Of a DNA stretch of 64,000 bases, positions 34,401-48,062 are shown one piece after another; within the stretch, counting starts at the first letter, position 1, and the number at the start of each line of letters is the position of its first letter. A model generated the notes under the pieces. It made no database searches and was not told where the DNA came from. It saw only the letters and a program-made list of their open reading frames with translations. This stretch comes from Chaetorhynchus papuensis (taxonomy: Eukaryota > Chordata > Aves > Passeriformes > Rhipiduridae): positions 730,913 through 794,912 of the forward strand of contig VWYX01000346.1 of NCBI GenBank assembly GCA_013396525.1, in the 5' to 3' direction. Both the position numbers and the translations under genes were made by a program.

Positions 34401-37400
34401 CTTGATACTTGGAAATAAGATATTTACGCTTTATTTTTTCAAATTTCTGAATCATGTTAGTTACAGCAATGGAAAAAAATGCATTCTTTACTGTGATTTC
34501 TTAAAGCACTTTCCATTGAAGTAGCTTTTTCTCTTTGGTTGACTGTTTCTATAAAAGTAGAGCTGAGGTACAATTGATCAAATGAAAGCTGTTGGAAATG
34601 AGCCAGGTTGATTAATTAGTTAGCCATTTCCTAGCAATGTTTTTAATCCTACATAGCCAGTGACAGAACAGATTGTGGCATAACTTAATATATGTAATTA
34701 TAGTCGATATAGATTGTGTTTCTTCAAACAGGCTCCTATTTAAAAATGAAGGCAAGTCACAGTTGATCAGGTTTTAATCCTTCTACACCATGGCCTCATA
34801 AATAGACTGTTAGTATACATTTATTAACACATCTAAGAATGCTTCACAAAATCAATTTTAATATTGTTTAGGTAGCTCACTAGAAAGAACCATCCATGCA
34901 GAACCATGCAGCCGTCGGTTCTGATTGATTCTTTCTCGGCTGACAAAAACAAGCTTTAACTGCTAGTATTCCCAGGTGAAGTCAGGAACTTGCAAGTGTT
35001 CCCAGGACAGTTAATTTGAGCTGAATACTTGGTGATGGATGTTTAGCAGAGGTACTGATGTGGTCTTGTCTTGCCTATCAAGAAAAGAAACGTCCACTCA
35101 TTCTCATGTTGTCTTTACTGCAAAGCTCATTATGCGTCTCCCAGTCATGCTGAGGATTTAGCAGGGGAAGAAAGTGAGAGAGCTAAAAAATTACAGCTGT
35201 TTCTCCCCACTCCTGTTAGTAACCCCTAGTTCTAGCTGGTATCCCTGCTTTTGCCAGTGAGTAATAGTCACCTGGATGTGCACCCCAAGAACAGAGGCAT
35301 CTGCTCCTGTTCCAGGCAGCAGACTCTGCTGCACAGAATATGGACATAATTTATGTGCATAAAAATGGAATTATGCACTTGAAAATCTACCAAAATATGT
35401 GGATGTTTATTCTTCAAAAAATATATTGTAGAGAAAAGCTTAATTAATTTGGGAATTCTGTGTCTTGCATATGTAGACATATTTAGATTATCATATTCCC
35501 TTCTGGACATATAATCTACAAGTGAGGTTTTCTGCAATACAGTACCCTTTCTTGATTTGCAGCTTTTTCAGAAAAGTCCCTTTTTTTTTCCATGTAAATA
35601 GAGCTGGAGGAAGATGGCTTTTGATTTATACACAAATCAATACTCCCTTCTGACTGAACTCAGCACTGTGCTGCTGTAATTATATTCATGAATTTTGTGT
35701 AGGTGTAAGACAGGAAGCAATTATCAGCCACAGTCATGAACGAATATAAAAGAAATCTCACTTTTCTTTGGAACCATAACATTAACGACATTCTCTATTT
35801 AATGTCAGCCCCTTTCACATGACTTCTGCTAACTGTGCTGTTGTTTAGCTGAGGAAAAAGTAATAGCAGATATCTGTGACTAAAGAACATCTGCCTGAAT
35901 TTAGGGTGCCGCAGTGTTTGGAGCTTTGACTTACTGAAGAAAACCAATGGTTTTAATTTGTATCAAAACAGGTGATGGGTTTTAGTTCAAGCATTTTTTT
36001 TTTTCTGAAAGCTGAAACTTAATCATGGCTGTAATTCATTCCTTAGTGATTCTCTGCAGTGGCAGGTGTTGCAGAAGCATTTAAGGGAAGTGTCATCAAG
36101 GCAGTTTCACTGGGAAAAGGCGTAAATAAGGATGATCTGAATCATTTTAATTACCAGCACTCAGTCACCAGTGGGCTCTGGAGGGGTATCATTGTAACAC
36201 AGGCATCGTAAATGTAAAAAAACCTGTCACCAAAACGCTAATACATGATTTTTTACATTGAAATGCATCAGTCAGCAAGAGGCAATTGCATGTGCTCAGC
36301 TGAAGTGTTCACTTTGTCCCCAAGGTGTATCCACCCACAAGCGCTATCCTTACCTCTCTCTGCTCAGCCACAGCTACTCTCGTAACAAGGACTAGCAAAA
36401 ATGGACTAGGAAAGGTGGTGTTGGCTGCTGAAAGGATGAAGAGGCATCAGGGGAGGTTTGGGGGAGCACTGCTCCCTTTGAGCTTGTGTCTGGAAAACAG
36501 GAGGAGAGAAAACTGGGTTGTTCAGGCAGATGGTATCCGCCCTCAAGCTGCAGAGGGTTTGTACAGAAACTCAGGGAGTTTTCTGTAGTGGTGAAGTCAG
36601 CATCCCAATGTTGCAGGAATCAGGGCTCACCTGTTACTTGTGAAGTGCTGGTGTAAGGTCACAGTACTTGTCACAGTCCCAGAGCTGTGCCAGGCCAGGG
36701 GATAGAACACCTTAGGCATCAGTGAGAGATCCGTCTGGGTTTAGGGGCTCTCGGAGTTCATTGAACTGATTTGCCCCTTCTCTCGTTTGGCAAGGCGCTT
36801 TTACAATGAATTTTATCACAGACTTTGTATCACATCACACTTACTATATCACACATTGAAGAGCTTCTATTTATGACTCTTTGCTGCTTCCACCTCTTAG
36901 AGGGCCACTTCCAACTAGCTTTAAAGTTGATGTGCCTGAAGTGGGATATTTTTCTTAATGATAGTAATTAACCTCTGAATTGCTGACTTCACCCTTGGTT
37001 ATTCCTTTCTGCCAATGCATTTTTGCATGTGTGCAAATGATTATCTATAGAAAATGGAGACCTGTTAATCCATGTACTTGCACAGCTCATTTAGGGTGCA
37101 AGGCTAAGTACATGCATGCCCTAAGGATACATTAGCTTTTTTCCCACTCAAACAGACATTTTTGCATTATAATCCCAATTCCACATTTAGGAGTCAAAGC
37201 AGATTGTCAAAACCTTTATTATAGTCTTTATAGTAATAATAACTACAATATTCACAGATTTCACTAAAAGAATGCTGTTGAAAACCTGATGATTTATTAA
37301 GGGCTTAAAAGAGTGCGCAGAATGTCAACATCTCTCCCTTTTATAAAGCAATATTTGGGAAGAGAGGGCTGACCTCTGTAGCAGGTACTTTAATGTATTC

Positions 37401-37855
37401 TGCAGAGATGTTATATACATTTCTGTGCCTAACAGACAGATATAACTTACCCCGAAGTCAGTGAGTGGCAACCTGAACCTCAGAGGTCACCAGTGCTGCA
37501 GCTCTCACTGGAGTGCCCATCATACGTGCATGTTCAGATCAGGTGTGCTGATATTGCTATTAAATTTTACAAAACACATGACGTGGAGCTTGTGCTGAGG
37601 ATGTGGCCTGATGCTGGCAGAAGGATCTGCAGCTGACACTTGTACTGACATAAAGCTCCCTCAAACAAAGTCCACAAGCTGAACTGCTTTGAGGACAGAC
37701 AAGTGAAAATGGTGAGTTTGTGTTGTCTTGGTGCTTGGCATCCTGCAGTTAGACTGAGAATGCCGTCAATGTGCCATTAAGACAAGAACAGAATGACTGT
37801 AATCTTCAGCTTTCCCAAGCCCCACAGGAGCTGAGCTGGCCTTGGGATAGTACAA
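31447..37855. other. intergenic DNA with candidate conserved blocks, no gene
   Basis: This is AT-rich unique sequence with no CR1 copy and no coding gene. The blocks at about 34541-34900, 35640-35960 and 37011-37345 are rich in homeodomain-like ATTA/TAAT and octamer-like ATGCAAAT-type words. They read like non-repetitive regulatory DNA, but conservation cannot be judged from one sequence. Confidence 0.4.
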
Positions 37856-38112
37856 CTGGTAACTGCTTTAAACTAAAAGAGGGTTGAATTAGATTAGATA
37901 CAAGGAAGAAGTTTTTTACAATGAGGATCAGGAATCTGGAACAGGTTGCCCAGAGAGGTGATAGATGCTTCATCCCTGGTAATATTCAGGTTGGATGGGG
38001 CTCTGAGTAACCTGGTCTAGTTGGAGATATCCTTGGTCACTGCAAGGGGAGTTGACCTAGATGGTCATTAAAGTCCCTTCCAACACAATCTATGTGGTTC
38101 TATGATTCTATG
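37856..38112 (+). mobile_element. CR1 LINE 3' fragment
   Basis: It starts with TTTAAACTAAAAGAGGGTTG, passes through the CR1 hallmarks GAACAGGTTGCCCAGAGAGG, CATCCCTGG, GGTTGGATGGGGCTCTGAG and AACCTGGTCTAG, and ends TTCTATGATTCTATG. It is the most typical CR1 tail in the window, truncated at the 5' side. Confidence 0.95.
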
Positions 38113-39983
38113 GGTACACTGAGCCGTGGAGTGTGATGAGGAGGCACTCTTTGGTCTACCAGCATATTCACAGTGGCTGGGCTGATTGGCACTGCTGAGA
38201 TGAATAAAATGCTGCTGAATCCAGATCAGTCAGTCTGTCAGTATAGTAAAACACCTGAGGCCTGTGCTGCTTTCTCTGGGTTTGAGCATAGCAGGGTCCA
38301 TGGCTGGGAATCGCTTTGAGTAGATGCTGTAGATGCTGACAGATGCTTCATCTCGCGGTGATTCCAAAAAAATGAGCATCCATTCCCCCCCCTCACAGAG
38401 TAAGCAGCAACAATAAAAAAAATAAACACACAAGGAGATAGGATGCTGTTCTGTGAGAGCTATTCCCCTCTCTGCCCCTCTTTTGGCTAGCTGGGCTATT
38501 TGCCTTTTTATATTTTGGCTTTACTCTGCTGGCGGAAATGTACACTCCTCGTGATTTCAAACAGCTGGATTCTGTATTTGAGAGCTCAATCTCCCAAAGT
38601 TCAGTCTAGATTTATGCAAAATTTGCATAAACATGAACACAAATAAATAAATAAATAAATACAAAAGCTTTTAAGCACAACCCTCGCTTCCCATCCCTTC
38701 TCATTGGAGAGGGTTTCTGGGTATCCCAGATTAACTACTGAAAGGCCAGAAAAGCTTCAGTGCAGCAGTGTTTGATTTCTGGGAAAGATCCCAACAGCTG
38801 GACTCTTCTCTGTGGGATACTGTGCCTGGCTTTGGAAAGAGCCCCTGGCATTAGGGTCCAAAGGAGGACGGGCAGTAGTGTGTGGGTGTGAGATGTGCAC
38901 ATGCACAAACACAGAGGGATGTATCAGCTTATGATTGCACAGCCTAACAACCAGGGGTTTGCTGGTGGGGATATTACTTCTATCTTTTGGGAAGGGGGAG
39001 GGGAAAGCACATATTTCTCCCCCTCACCCTTTCATCATTCATTGCAATCTCAAGCTTCCTGTATTTGAGTAAATAATGTTATCATCTGTTTCCAGAAATG
39101 GTTTGAGACAAATTCTTCTTAGAAGTCCTTCCCACGCAGTTATATTTCGGTGTCCTTTATTTCCCAGGCAGGCAGTGAGACCTCATGGTTAGGCTGTATC
39201 AGTTTCCCCTCCCCATCCATCAGCTGTCTCCTGCCCTGAGATAGGACCACCTAACGTGATGTGTTGTAAGTGCTGGCGGAATAACCGTCAGCAGAGCTTG
39301 CCATGCCATAGTTAGGAGGACACGGGTTTCCACTGACAAAGCGGGCTTTGAAAATTGAAAACAGCAGCTAAAACTTGTTTAGCATTTATTAGCATAAAAG
39401 CTGTCAGAATCTGTTTTTAAGTTGGCTCTCTGAGATATACGGAGAGTCATACACATGCCAGGAGCCTGATGATTTTGCATGCCACCGCATGAGAAACCAT
39501 AACTCACTCAAGCTGCTGAGCTGTGATGAGAGGCTGCCGTCTCCAGAGGGCAAGCCTCCTCCCATCCTTCTAAACACAGGTGCCTTGCAAAGGTCTGGCT
39601 TGGTGTCTGCAAAGCCTGGCTGACCGGGAAAGAGCCTAAACTCCATCCTGAAGGATGTAATTGTAGCAAAAAGATTGCTGTGAATCAAGCGAATGATTCA
39701 CCTGGCCTCACCTACAGCTGCTGCCTCGGGGAGCAAGGCTGACTGCCTCCTCGGGCAGACTGTGGCACGAGGGTTGGAGCCACCTCACCCACTCTTGCAA
39801 TATGAGAGATAGGCATCAGCTGTGGCCAGGACAAGTGCGAAACAGGCTCATGTCAGAGGCCAAAGAGCAGCTTCTCCTTAGGGTTGTTAGAATAGGCTAC
39901 CAATCTACAAGCCATTCACACCTCTCCCACCTCCAGCTGCTGGGCTGTGGCCCACCCTCCCAGACAGCACTTTCACGTCTTAG
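38113..39983. other. intergenic DNA, no gene recognised
   Basis: No gene is visible. It holds the short AAAT microsatellite at 38641-38660. Reading frames on the minus strand near 38230-38433 overlap each other in different phases and have no domain. Confidence 0.5.
38641..38660. repeat. (AAAT)5 microsatellite
   Basis: Five uninterrupted AAAT units are bounded by C residues. This is a short simple repeat. Confidence 0.9.
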
Positions 39984-40278
39984 CATCAAAGAATTATAAA
40001 ATTGTTTAGGTTAGAAAAGACCTGTGAGATAATTGAGCCCAACAGGTAACCCAGCACCGCCAAGTCCACCAGCAAACCATGTCCCCAGGTACCACATTTA
40101 CATGTCTTTTAAATATTTCTGAGTATAATGACTCAACTACTTCCCTGGGAAGCCTGTTCCAATGCTTAACAGCCCTTTCTGTGAAGAAATTTTTCCAAAT
40201 GTCCAATCTAAACTTCTCCTGGTACAACCTGAGGCTGGAGAAGGGACTTGACACCCAACTCGCTACAGTCTCCTTTCC
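39984..40278 (-). mobile_element. older CR1 LINE 3' fragment, antisense
   Basis: AATTATAAAATTGTTTAGGTTAGAAAAGACC is the decayed antisense of the CR1 3' end (AATCATAGAAT...TTAGGTTGGAAAAGACC). It is followed by CCATGTCCCCAGGTACCACATTTACATG, CTTCCCTGGGAAGCCTGTTCCAATG and TTTCTGTGAAGAAATTTTTCC, all in CR1 order. Later sequence (CTGGAGAAGGGACTTGACACCCAACTCGCTACAG) matches after a short internal deletion. Divergence is greater than at 37856, and the diagnostic words fit an older CR1 subfamily (X/Y-like). Subfamily is from memory. Confidence 0.88.
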
Positions 40279-43200
40279 TCCTCAGTGTTTCCTCCTTATT
40301 ATAGCCACAAGGAGATGTGCTTAAGGCCTTGGCTTTGTAATGATGAGTAACAGACATGGGCCATGGATGAGCAAAGCTCCATGGTTGAGAATGCAGGGCA
40401 GAGGGCCATGAGATCCCACAACTCACGCTCATTGTCCTTTGGAAGTCATGAAGGGATGTGTATGTAGATCTGGCCTTGGCTGCTTTGGCTGAAAGTGTAA
40501 ATGGAAGCTCCTATTAACAGTGAGCTCGGTAGTATGTCCTTAATGATCATAATTATAATAATAACAAGGTTACAGGTGATCCTAGGCTTGTGTCTGCACG
40601 AATTGCAGGTACATTGGGGATAGCTAAAATGCTAAGGCTACATAAGCACAGCACACCTTGGATGGTCAGTGTGTGGGTCAGCATAGCAGTGAGAGGGAGA
40701 AGAGCTTTCAAGAGAGGAACAACATTATGAATTTCTTTTTGTTACTTTTTGCTAAAAAATAACCTATAAGGGCAGTGGACAAATTGATGAGCTGATGCTG
40801 CGAGTGTGGCTTAGGAAGGACCCTTGGCTTGTTTTGCGGCAGGATGTTTTACCACATAAAGGAACAGCTTCTCTGCTGTTCAGTGCCATGTTTCCTAGCC
40901 AGCAAGTCAGACTAGAAGGAGGAAGTCTTGGATAAGGCACATCTCTGCTGACTTGAATCTCTGCTTTTTATGAGGATTTTGCCTCAGTTGGCCGTGTTTC
41001 AGAACTCCAATGAAAGGGTCCCTCTGGTCTCATCCAGATGGCAGGCTCAGGTTCTGCAGCTCTGCCCTCCCAAGGTGTTTTAGCTGCAAGCTGTACAAAA
41101 TGTGTGGGAATAACTACAAACAAAAGCAACTTGCTCTTATATTCTCTCTTTCCTTCCCGTTTGCAGTTTTCATTGGATGGCAGTGCCTAGAGAAATCAAC
41201 TCAGCCTCTGTGAGGGATGGTAAGCCTCAGAATAGGGCATAAAACCAGCTGATATTTTAAGACAGATGATTAAAATAGACATCTGCTGGGCTCAAAGAGT
41301 ACAGCTGCTAAATGCAGCTTTGAGAGTTGAATCAGCAGATTCAGGTACAGCCGCTGCCCTAATGCATTTCAGCTCCCCATGTTATTTTGGTGCACACATG
41401 GTAATGTACATTGAGATGGTGCACTGGGCCTCACCTAAATTACCCTATTGATCACAGCATACCCAGTGCTCCTTTCAAATAGAGTCTGGTGTCATGTGGC
41501 AGGGGTCTGTTGTGCTTTATTTTCACATTTCAGAGGAGCCAAAGACATGTAGTGAATTCCAGAGTATCCTTTCTCTGTCTGCTCAGCCCCCTGCAACGGA
41601 GACACCTATCCTGCCATGGTGGAAGAGTTTAAATCTTACTAAACTGTAATTGTTGGGAGGGGAAGAATGCAAAGATTTGACAGCTGATGGGAAATGTTAA
41701 GGGGAAGAAGCATATGAAGGGATGTTGTTGGGCAAGAGGGCTCCTTTCATACTTTGAGATTCTTGCACCGTGAAAGAAGAGCAGACCCTCAGTGATGTTC
41801 AGGACCAGACACAGCATTCCCAAATGCATCTAGAGAGAGACAAATCCTATGGATTATCCCAACAGTCTTGACAGGAGAGAGGATAATTACTTCTAATTCC
41901 TTTGGAGAGCTGTAGTGGGTTTGTGCTGGGGGTTCCCTGGGAGCACTCATGTTGGGGATGCCGTGTAACACTGTGTGGGAGCACTGGACTTCCATCCCTT
42001 TGCTCTTTGTCCTGCCTGGACTAGTTGTGGTGGCAGATAAAAGAGGGACTTGAAACACGGTAATGTCTCCCCACAGAATTGCCTCCCTGGTCCGTTATCC
42101 AGGAGGAAGGCTTTGCACTGAGAGCCTCGTGCTTTGACCTGCATTGTGACAAGGTAAATTACGCTCCTGTAAAGAGCCATCTTGATAAGCTGGCTCAAAG
42201 AAGCCGTGTGTGTGCTTTGTACACCATGCTATTAGCCTTCCTGTTAAAGTGGAGCTGACTCCCTGGGGTTGGTCCTGTCTGAAGTAGGTAGTTATTCAAT
42301 ACACTAGAAAGTGATTGTCCTATAATTAAAGTAATTTCAGGTTGTACAGTTGCTGACCTCTGCCTGCCCACTCGAGGGGAAACTGCCTGCTTGTGGGCTG
42401 GCTGAAGATTTGTCCTATGGACACAGCTGAACCCATTTTTAACCATCCACCTGGGTGTTGCTCTCAGCATAGCCACAGCAGCTGAGGGACTGGGAAGCCT
42501 TCCTGGTTAATTTTCATTCCTGGGAGAAAAAGCCATGCAGCAGTGACCACCGGCAAGTTCCTGGGCTGGGTAGGCAGAAGCTCAGCCCGGAATGCCTGTT
42601 GTCAACAGGTGCCTTTAGTTTCCTCAAGGGCACAACATCTCCGTGTTGACATTTTGGGTTGTATTCTCACCTCTCTTTAATATTCAGGCCTGCTAAGGAC
42701 TGGTGGGAATTGGGAATTTCCTCCTAAAATAGTCTGGACTTTGGAACTGGACTGTCTGGTGTCAGCTGTGTTTGCCTCAATTTGGAGACTTCTGCCCACG
42801 GGGTTTGCTGACTCCCATGGACATAAATGCTTGGAACAGGGACACCAGCCCCTAGTGGGCTGGGGGCAGACCAGTGGGCACCAGCATGCAATGGGGATGC
42901 AGCAAAAGGAGCACCAGTGGGTAGGAAACCCAGGGGCCTGGGCTCAGCAGAAGCACTTCCCTGGGCGTAAGGTGTCCTGGGAGATGTCTCCCTACAGCTT
43001 TGCACAACCTGGCTTTCTGTGCCATGTGGTAGAGACAGCCTCTTCCCATATTTCTGTCAGCTTTTGAATGTTAATTTTTGATATTCTGTCTTGAACCTTC
43101 ATTTTCCCCACCTTATTTTTGAATTCTTTCTGGTTTTTGTTTGGAAACAGGTTTTCTGTTAGAGCTTCAGCTATGCAGGATTCAAGGCACTGTTGAACTG

Positions 43201-43531
43201 CTGTAATAAATTCCCATTTTTCCTCCCACCCGTTTTTTACCCCTTTTAGGATCTCTTGCCTTTAGCCCAGTGAGTATTAGCTAGGAATCTTGATATAATT
43301 GTTCCTATTTCTGTAAACAATTGTGAACAAAAGGGAATGGTATCCAGTGTTGTGGTTTTATCAGAACATGGATTTCTAAATATTTACTAAATTAGCAAAC
43401 CAGCCAAAAAATAAAAAAACTCCCCAAGAGAGGCTGGCAGCAATATCAGCTAGTGCTAAGTGTTTTGCTGGAGCAAATGCACTCCATGTCCTTGGGGATA
43501 TTTAGTGACTTCAACAGGATCTGACAAATGG

Positions 43532-43539
43532 TGACGTCA
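43532..43539. promoter_or_regulatory. consensus CRE octamer TGACGTCA
   Basis: A full palindromic cAMP-response element word contains an intact CpG in a CpG-poor region. CREB/ATF factors bind this word. There is no nearby promoter, so a role is speculative. Confidence 0.3.
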
Positions 43540-44537
43540 GAGGAATCCTCGTTTTATATCACTTAGTGCCAAAAACACCAACTCAAGGACAGGGCTGGGA
43601 TCATGCTCCTGCAGGACTAAGGTTTTGTTGCAGAGAGCATTCTACAAGTGTTAACTGAAGTTACTTCATGCCTCCAAAATTCACCCTTCTTTGCAGAGGG
43701 TAGGATGGTACCTGCTTGGCATTGTTGAGCCAGGAAGGCAAAGGAAGCCACAGGGTAGTGCAGGAGGCCCCCAGCCTGGCTGATAGAGCCTTGCAGTAAC
43801 CATCAGATCACTGTTTCCTTTCTCTAAAATCCTTATGTTTTCCTAAATTATTACCTTCCACACCTGAAGTTTTGTGTAAAATTGAAAAGGGACAAGCTCA
43901 CAATAACTGAAATCACAGTAGCAAAAGAAATTCCCTGGAGTGAAAGTGAAAAATGAAATAATGATAAATCCAGCCTGGAACAAAAGTCAATTTTATAGCA
44001 ATCCAAAGGGAGACAAAGTGACACAATTTGACCAAAGTGAAGTAATTAATCAGCAGCATGGATGGAAACCACAGGGAAAAGCTAATGTTACGCACACAGA
44101 GTCTCTCCCCTCCTTTCCTTCTTCATGATTCCCTAAAAGGAATGTCCATCCTGGTCGCATCCCAGGGCTGCCCAGTGGAAGACAAGGCTCAGGGTCATGG
44201 CTCTTGGTGAGAATTAGCTGTTCCTTGATGTTTCTGTTGTACTGTGTCAGGGGAGAAACGAGCTCGCTCCTTCCTTCTGACTGATTTAGAAGACTCCTGA
44301 TCTTGGGGCTTATTGCTTGAGGAAGAAAAAATTCAGCGGGAACTTTTGGACCCTGAAGTGAACTCTGTGTCTGCCCATTCCCATCAGTGGGTGATGATAC
44401 CCATTTCATAATACTAGTATCCCATAACATTGCAACATACTGGAAAAAATCTGACTATGATTTGCTACTTACAGAGCATCTAATATTAAAAGTTATTCTG
44501 CCCCTGTTGTCTCTATTTAACTGCTGCTATCACCATA

Positions 44538-44618
44538 TAAAAACAAAAAAACCAAAAAACCCCAAACAAACAAAAAAAAAAACCCGAACAAGAAAACCAC
44601 CACAACAGCAAAAAAACA
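44538..44618. repeat. A/C-rich low-complexity tract
   Basis: About 80 bases are almost wholly A and C (AAAACAAAAAAACC, AAACAAACAAAA and AACCACCACAACAGC words). The 165-codon frame across it is a low-complexity artefact. Confidence 0.8.
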
Positions 44619-47600
44619 GGAGCAAAATCCTGCTTTGCAAAGGTCCTGAGAACTGTAGGAGTAACAGTCATGTTACATGCTACATCCTGAAGATCTGTGG
44701 CCATCTCAGAGGAAATTGGTTCATGTCAGGATCTTGCAATAGAATGAACAGTGAAGTTTTGCAGAGTGACTCTACATTTGGTCCTTGGATCTGTCTTGTG
44801 CCCTGGCTCTGGCCCCACTCCGGTACTAGGCTGCCTGGGGTTTGTAGGACTTGGTTTCTTGAGTTCATGGGCAGGGGTTGGTGACTTTGTAGATTGCTTG
44901 GGACAGTGACCTTGGAGAAGAGTTTTTCTGGTAGCAAAGCTGGAGGGATGTGTACACAGCACAGACATTAGCAACAAAACCTAATCAAGGTCTACAATGA
45001 CCATCTGCACAGGGACAGGATATTTAGTTTCCTCGCTCACCATCTCTTTTCCACTTCAGCACGTGTCTGTGGTTTAGACCACAGTTGTGCTTGGAAAACA
45101 GGTAAATACGGCTAGGTGGTTCAACTGGATTAATACAGTTCCTTGAGAAATAACCACTGAAAAGGCAGTCACGGTGATGGTGGCTGCATTCTCAATCCAG
45201 GCTAGATTAGTGAATCCTTACCTACCCCCAGCTCACGCCAAACCTGCAGAGACAACCTGTGTATCAGTTTCTGAGACTCATTTTGTGTCTGAACAGCCAT
45301 TCCTATGTCAGTGAAATCAATCCTGAAATTATGCTCCTCAACACTTTTGCTATTCTCCTCTTGGCTTTATTCCTTCTCTTTTTCCCAGGAGCTGAGTTTA
45401 CCAGTGACCTAAAATGACCTTTACCTACAGCATTATCTCACTTCCTAATCAACAGTAACCAGCACCATGACATCCTGACAGATCCTGCAGACAGACTCTC
45501 CTGCTGGGGACAGCCCCTGCTCTCGCACCGGCTGCGTTGCAGCTCTTTTTTGCAGAGAGAAAATGCAAAGCTGCCAGCAGAACCCAGATTTAAAGCGGAG
45601 GTGCCAAGAGATAGAGTGCTATGGGGAGGAAAATGAAATATTGCTTGCCTCTGCCTTTGCACAGCTGCTGTTTTCTAGGATGTGTTGACTTAGGAAAGTC
45701 TTTCTTTGTGTAGTCCTCTTTCAGATGTTGCTTAAGTGCAAATATGGGCTGTTAGTTCAAATTTAGTAACAATCAGGATTGATGGAAAATCTCATAGTTG
45801 GATGTGATAAAGAAATTCAATTACATACATACACTTGATTTCTATGCTAATAAGACTTACAGTAGTGCTGAAGAAACTGCATTCTTGACTACAGTGGCAG
45901 CTGGGTTTTGTCACTGAATACTGTGTTGGCAGCATACTAATGACTCATTTCTGACTGCCGACAGCTTCTCAAGTGACTTTGTACAGTGATTTAAAGCCTG
46001 GTGCCAAGCCCGCGGGAGTCATTGCGCCAGTCCTGGGACCTCTTTGAAGTCGGTGGAAATTATGCTGGGGAGTGCAACAGGGTCAGGCTTTGAGTTTAGC
46101 AAGCACTGCAGTCAACTTCAGCAAGGCTGAGATCAGGCAGATAACCTGAACTTGCTTTCTTACCTGAGAAACAGGTGGTACGAATAGGCTGCATTCATGT
46201 CGGCAGCTGGGTTGAAAATGGTGCATGTTTGGGGGTTTGTTTTTGGAGCAGGAAAGTGGAAATGAAGTTACAAATAGTGAATTTGGCTGCAAATTTCAGA
46301 GAACATCTCTTCCTTCCAAGATGACATGAAGATGGTGACGTGGGCAGCCACAGAGTCATCACCCCAGTGTACGAGGGGTGTGCAAGTGTGGTAAGGTGGA
46401 AGTGAGATGGTAGCAGTCATTTAAATGTTACTTGTGCTCAGGGAGTTGGTATTTGTGTAGGGGCTGAAGGGAAGGCAAGTAACAACTGCAGCCTGGTTGG
46501 ATTTTCCCTGCTGGCCCTTTCCCAGGCAGAATTATGGCAATGCCTCCATCCTTTCAATACTCACAGCTGAAAACTGCATGTTCTCATCCTCTACAGCACA
46601 AAATGGAGCCCTAATATGAGTAAGGGCAACCCCCTGGAAGCCAGCTTGTGCCTCAAAGGGATGGCAACATGACACTGGAGCAAGATGTTCCAGTCAAAAC
46701 GTGAGTGTGTTTGTTGTTTAAAGGTTAATTAATTAATACACCATCCTTAGTCTGTGTCCAGCTGCTTTGGTGATACAAAGCAGCAGCAACAAAATGAGGC
46801 CAGCACCACTTATAACCCTAAGTAGTGTGTGGTTTGAATGATACACCTCCATATCCGCCTTTTCTTGAAATACTCCTCGTACATCTCTTTTAAAGGGAAG
46901 AGAAATCCAGGTGTAAATATCTGTGAGGCAGTGGGAAGCTCGTGTTCTCTTACACTTTAAAAAGGAATTGGATTTTGGGTCCCAAAAGCTGAGAGTTTGG
47001 TAATAATGGGAACTTTGATGTTGTTTTTTTATACCATAGCATGGATATTCATTCTCTTGCTTGAGGACTCTGGAAAAAACTCCAAAACCTATTTATTTCC
47101 CACAGGTACATATACTGAAAAGTAATTTATTCGAAACTTAGACAATTTTTTTGCATGCTACATTGGATGCTTACTGATAATTATTGCATTTGATTCTCGC
47201 CTGGCATAAATACAGCCACCTGGTGACTCCTAGAGCTGGGCTGCTGCAAACTAGTGGGCACCCTGGCCCGGTGGGATCTGTGCCTGAGATACATGTTGTG
47301 TCTCTAGCACGGTTTGTCTTGCATTAGTTACTGAGCTGCACTGAGGCTGGATCTCACCTGTAGTTTGGCTAAGGTAAATCATGTGTTGGTGTAGAAGGTG
47401 AATGTGTGGTGGCCCCAGTTTGCAAGGTGTCTAGGAAACAAGGAGTGTCTCTGGAAGTCTCTCACGCCAACAGCGCATCTCCCAGCTGCTCCGATTTGCC
47501 AGTGTATCCCTCTGCATGCCAGCAAAGAGAGACGCCTGGCTCTCAGAGGGTGCAGGTGGGGTTGTGATACACCCTGCTCTGCGTGGGACCTTAGAATATC

Positions 47601-47995
47601 CTCACTCCACCTAGAAGCTAAGTGCAAAGCAATTTCGGAGGGAGCAGTCGGCACGGATCAAAGCTGTGCCCGGGAGCACGGTGTGCCATCTGCTTCCGCT
47701 GGGCTGCGGCATCAGCTGCCCGGGAGAAAGCATCGGCACTCGTGTTCCAGGCAAACAGAGGCTTTTGTTTCCTTCAGCAAATACCCTTATCTTGAGGAAA
47801 CTCTTTCATACAGTCATTTGAATCAAAGAGGAAGTCTGTGGTATTTTGGTTTGCTATCAAAATGAGCACTCGGCTGTTTTTGCAAACGCTCAATGCATCA
47901 GTGAAAACTGGAAGCTTAACGTTTTTTAAAAAAGAAATTTTCCACTAGGTTCAAGCTGTTCCATTACATTTACCTACTTGTAATTATGTGTACTT

Positions 47996-48062
47996 ACATT
48001 GCGCTCCCTCTCTACATACACATATAATTATATTGGTGTATGTATATCCATATACGCACACA
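47996..48062. repeat. TA/CA-rich degenerate simple repeat
   Basis: Alternating TACATACACATATAA and TGTATGTATATCCATATACGCACAC words form a degenerate purine-pyrimidine repeat. Confidence 0.5.

Noticed and set aside
44387..44884. 165-codon plus-strand open frame
   Set aside because: It crosses an A/C-rich low-complexity tract coding for Lys/Pro/Gln/Thr runs; no domain on either side.
47398..47865. 156-codon plus-strand open run
   Set aside because: It starts with GTG rather than ATG, has no recognisable domain, and runs of this length are expected by chance in 64 kb.
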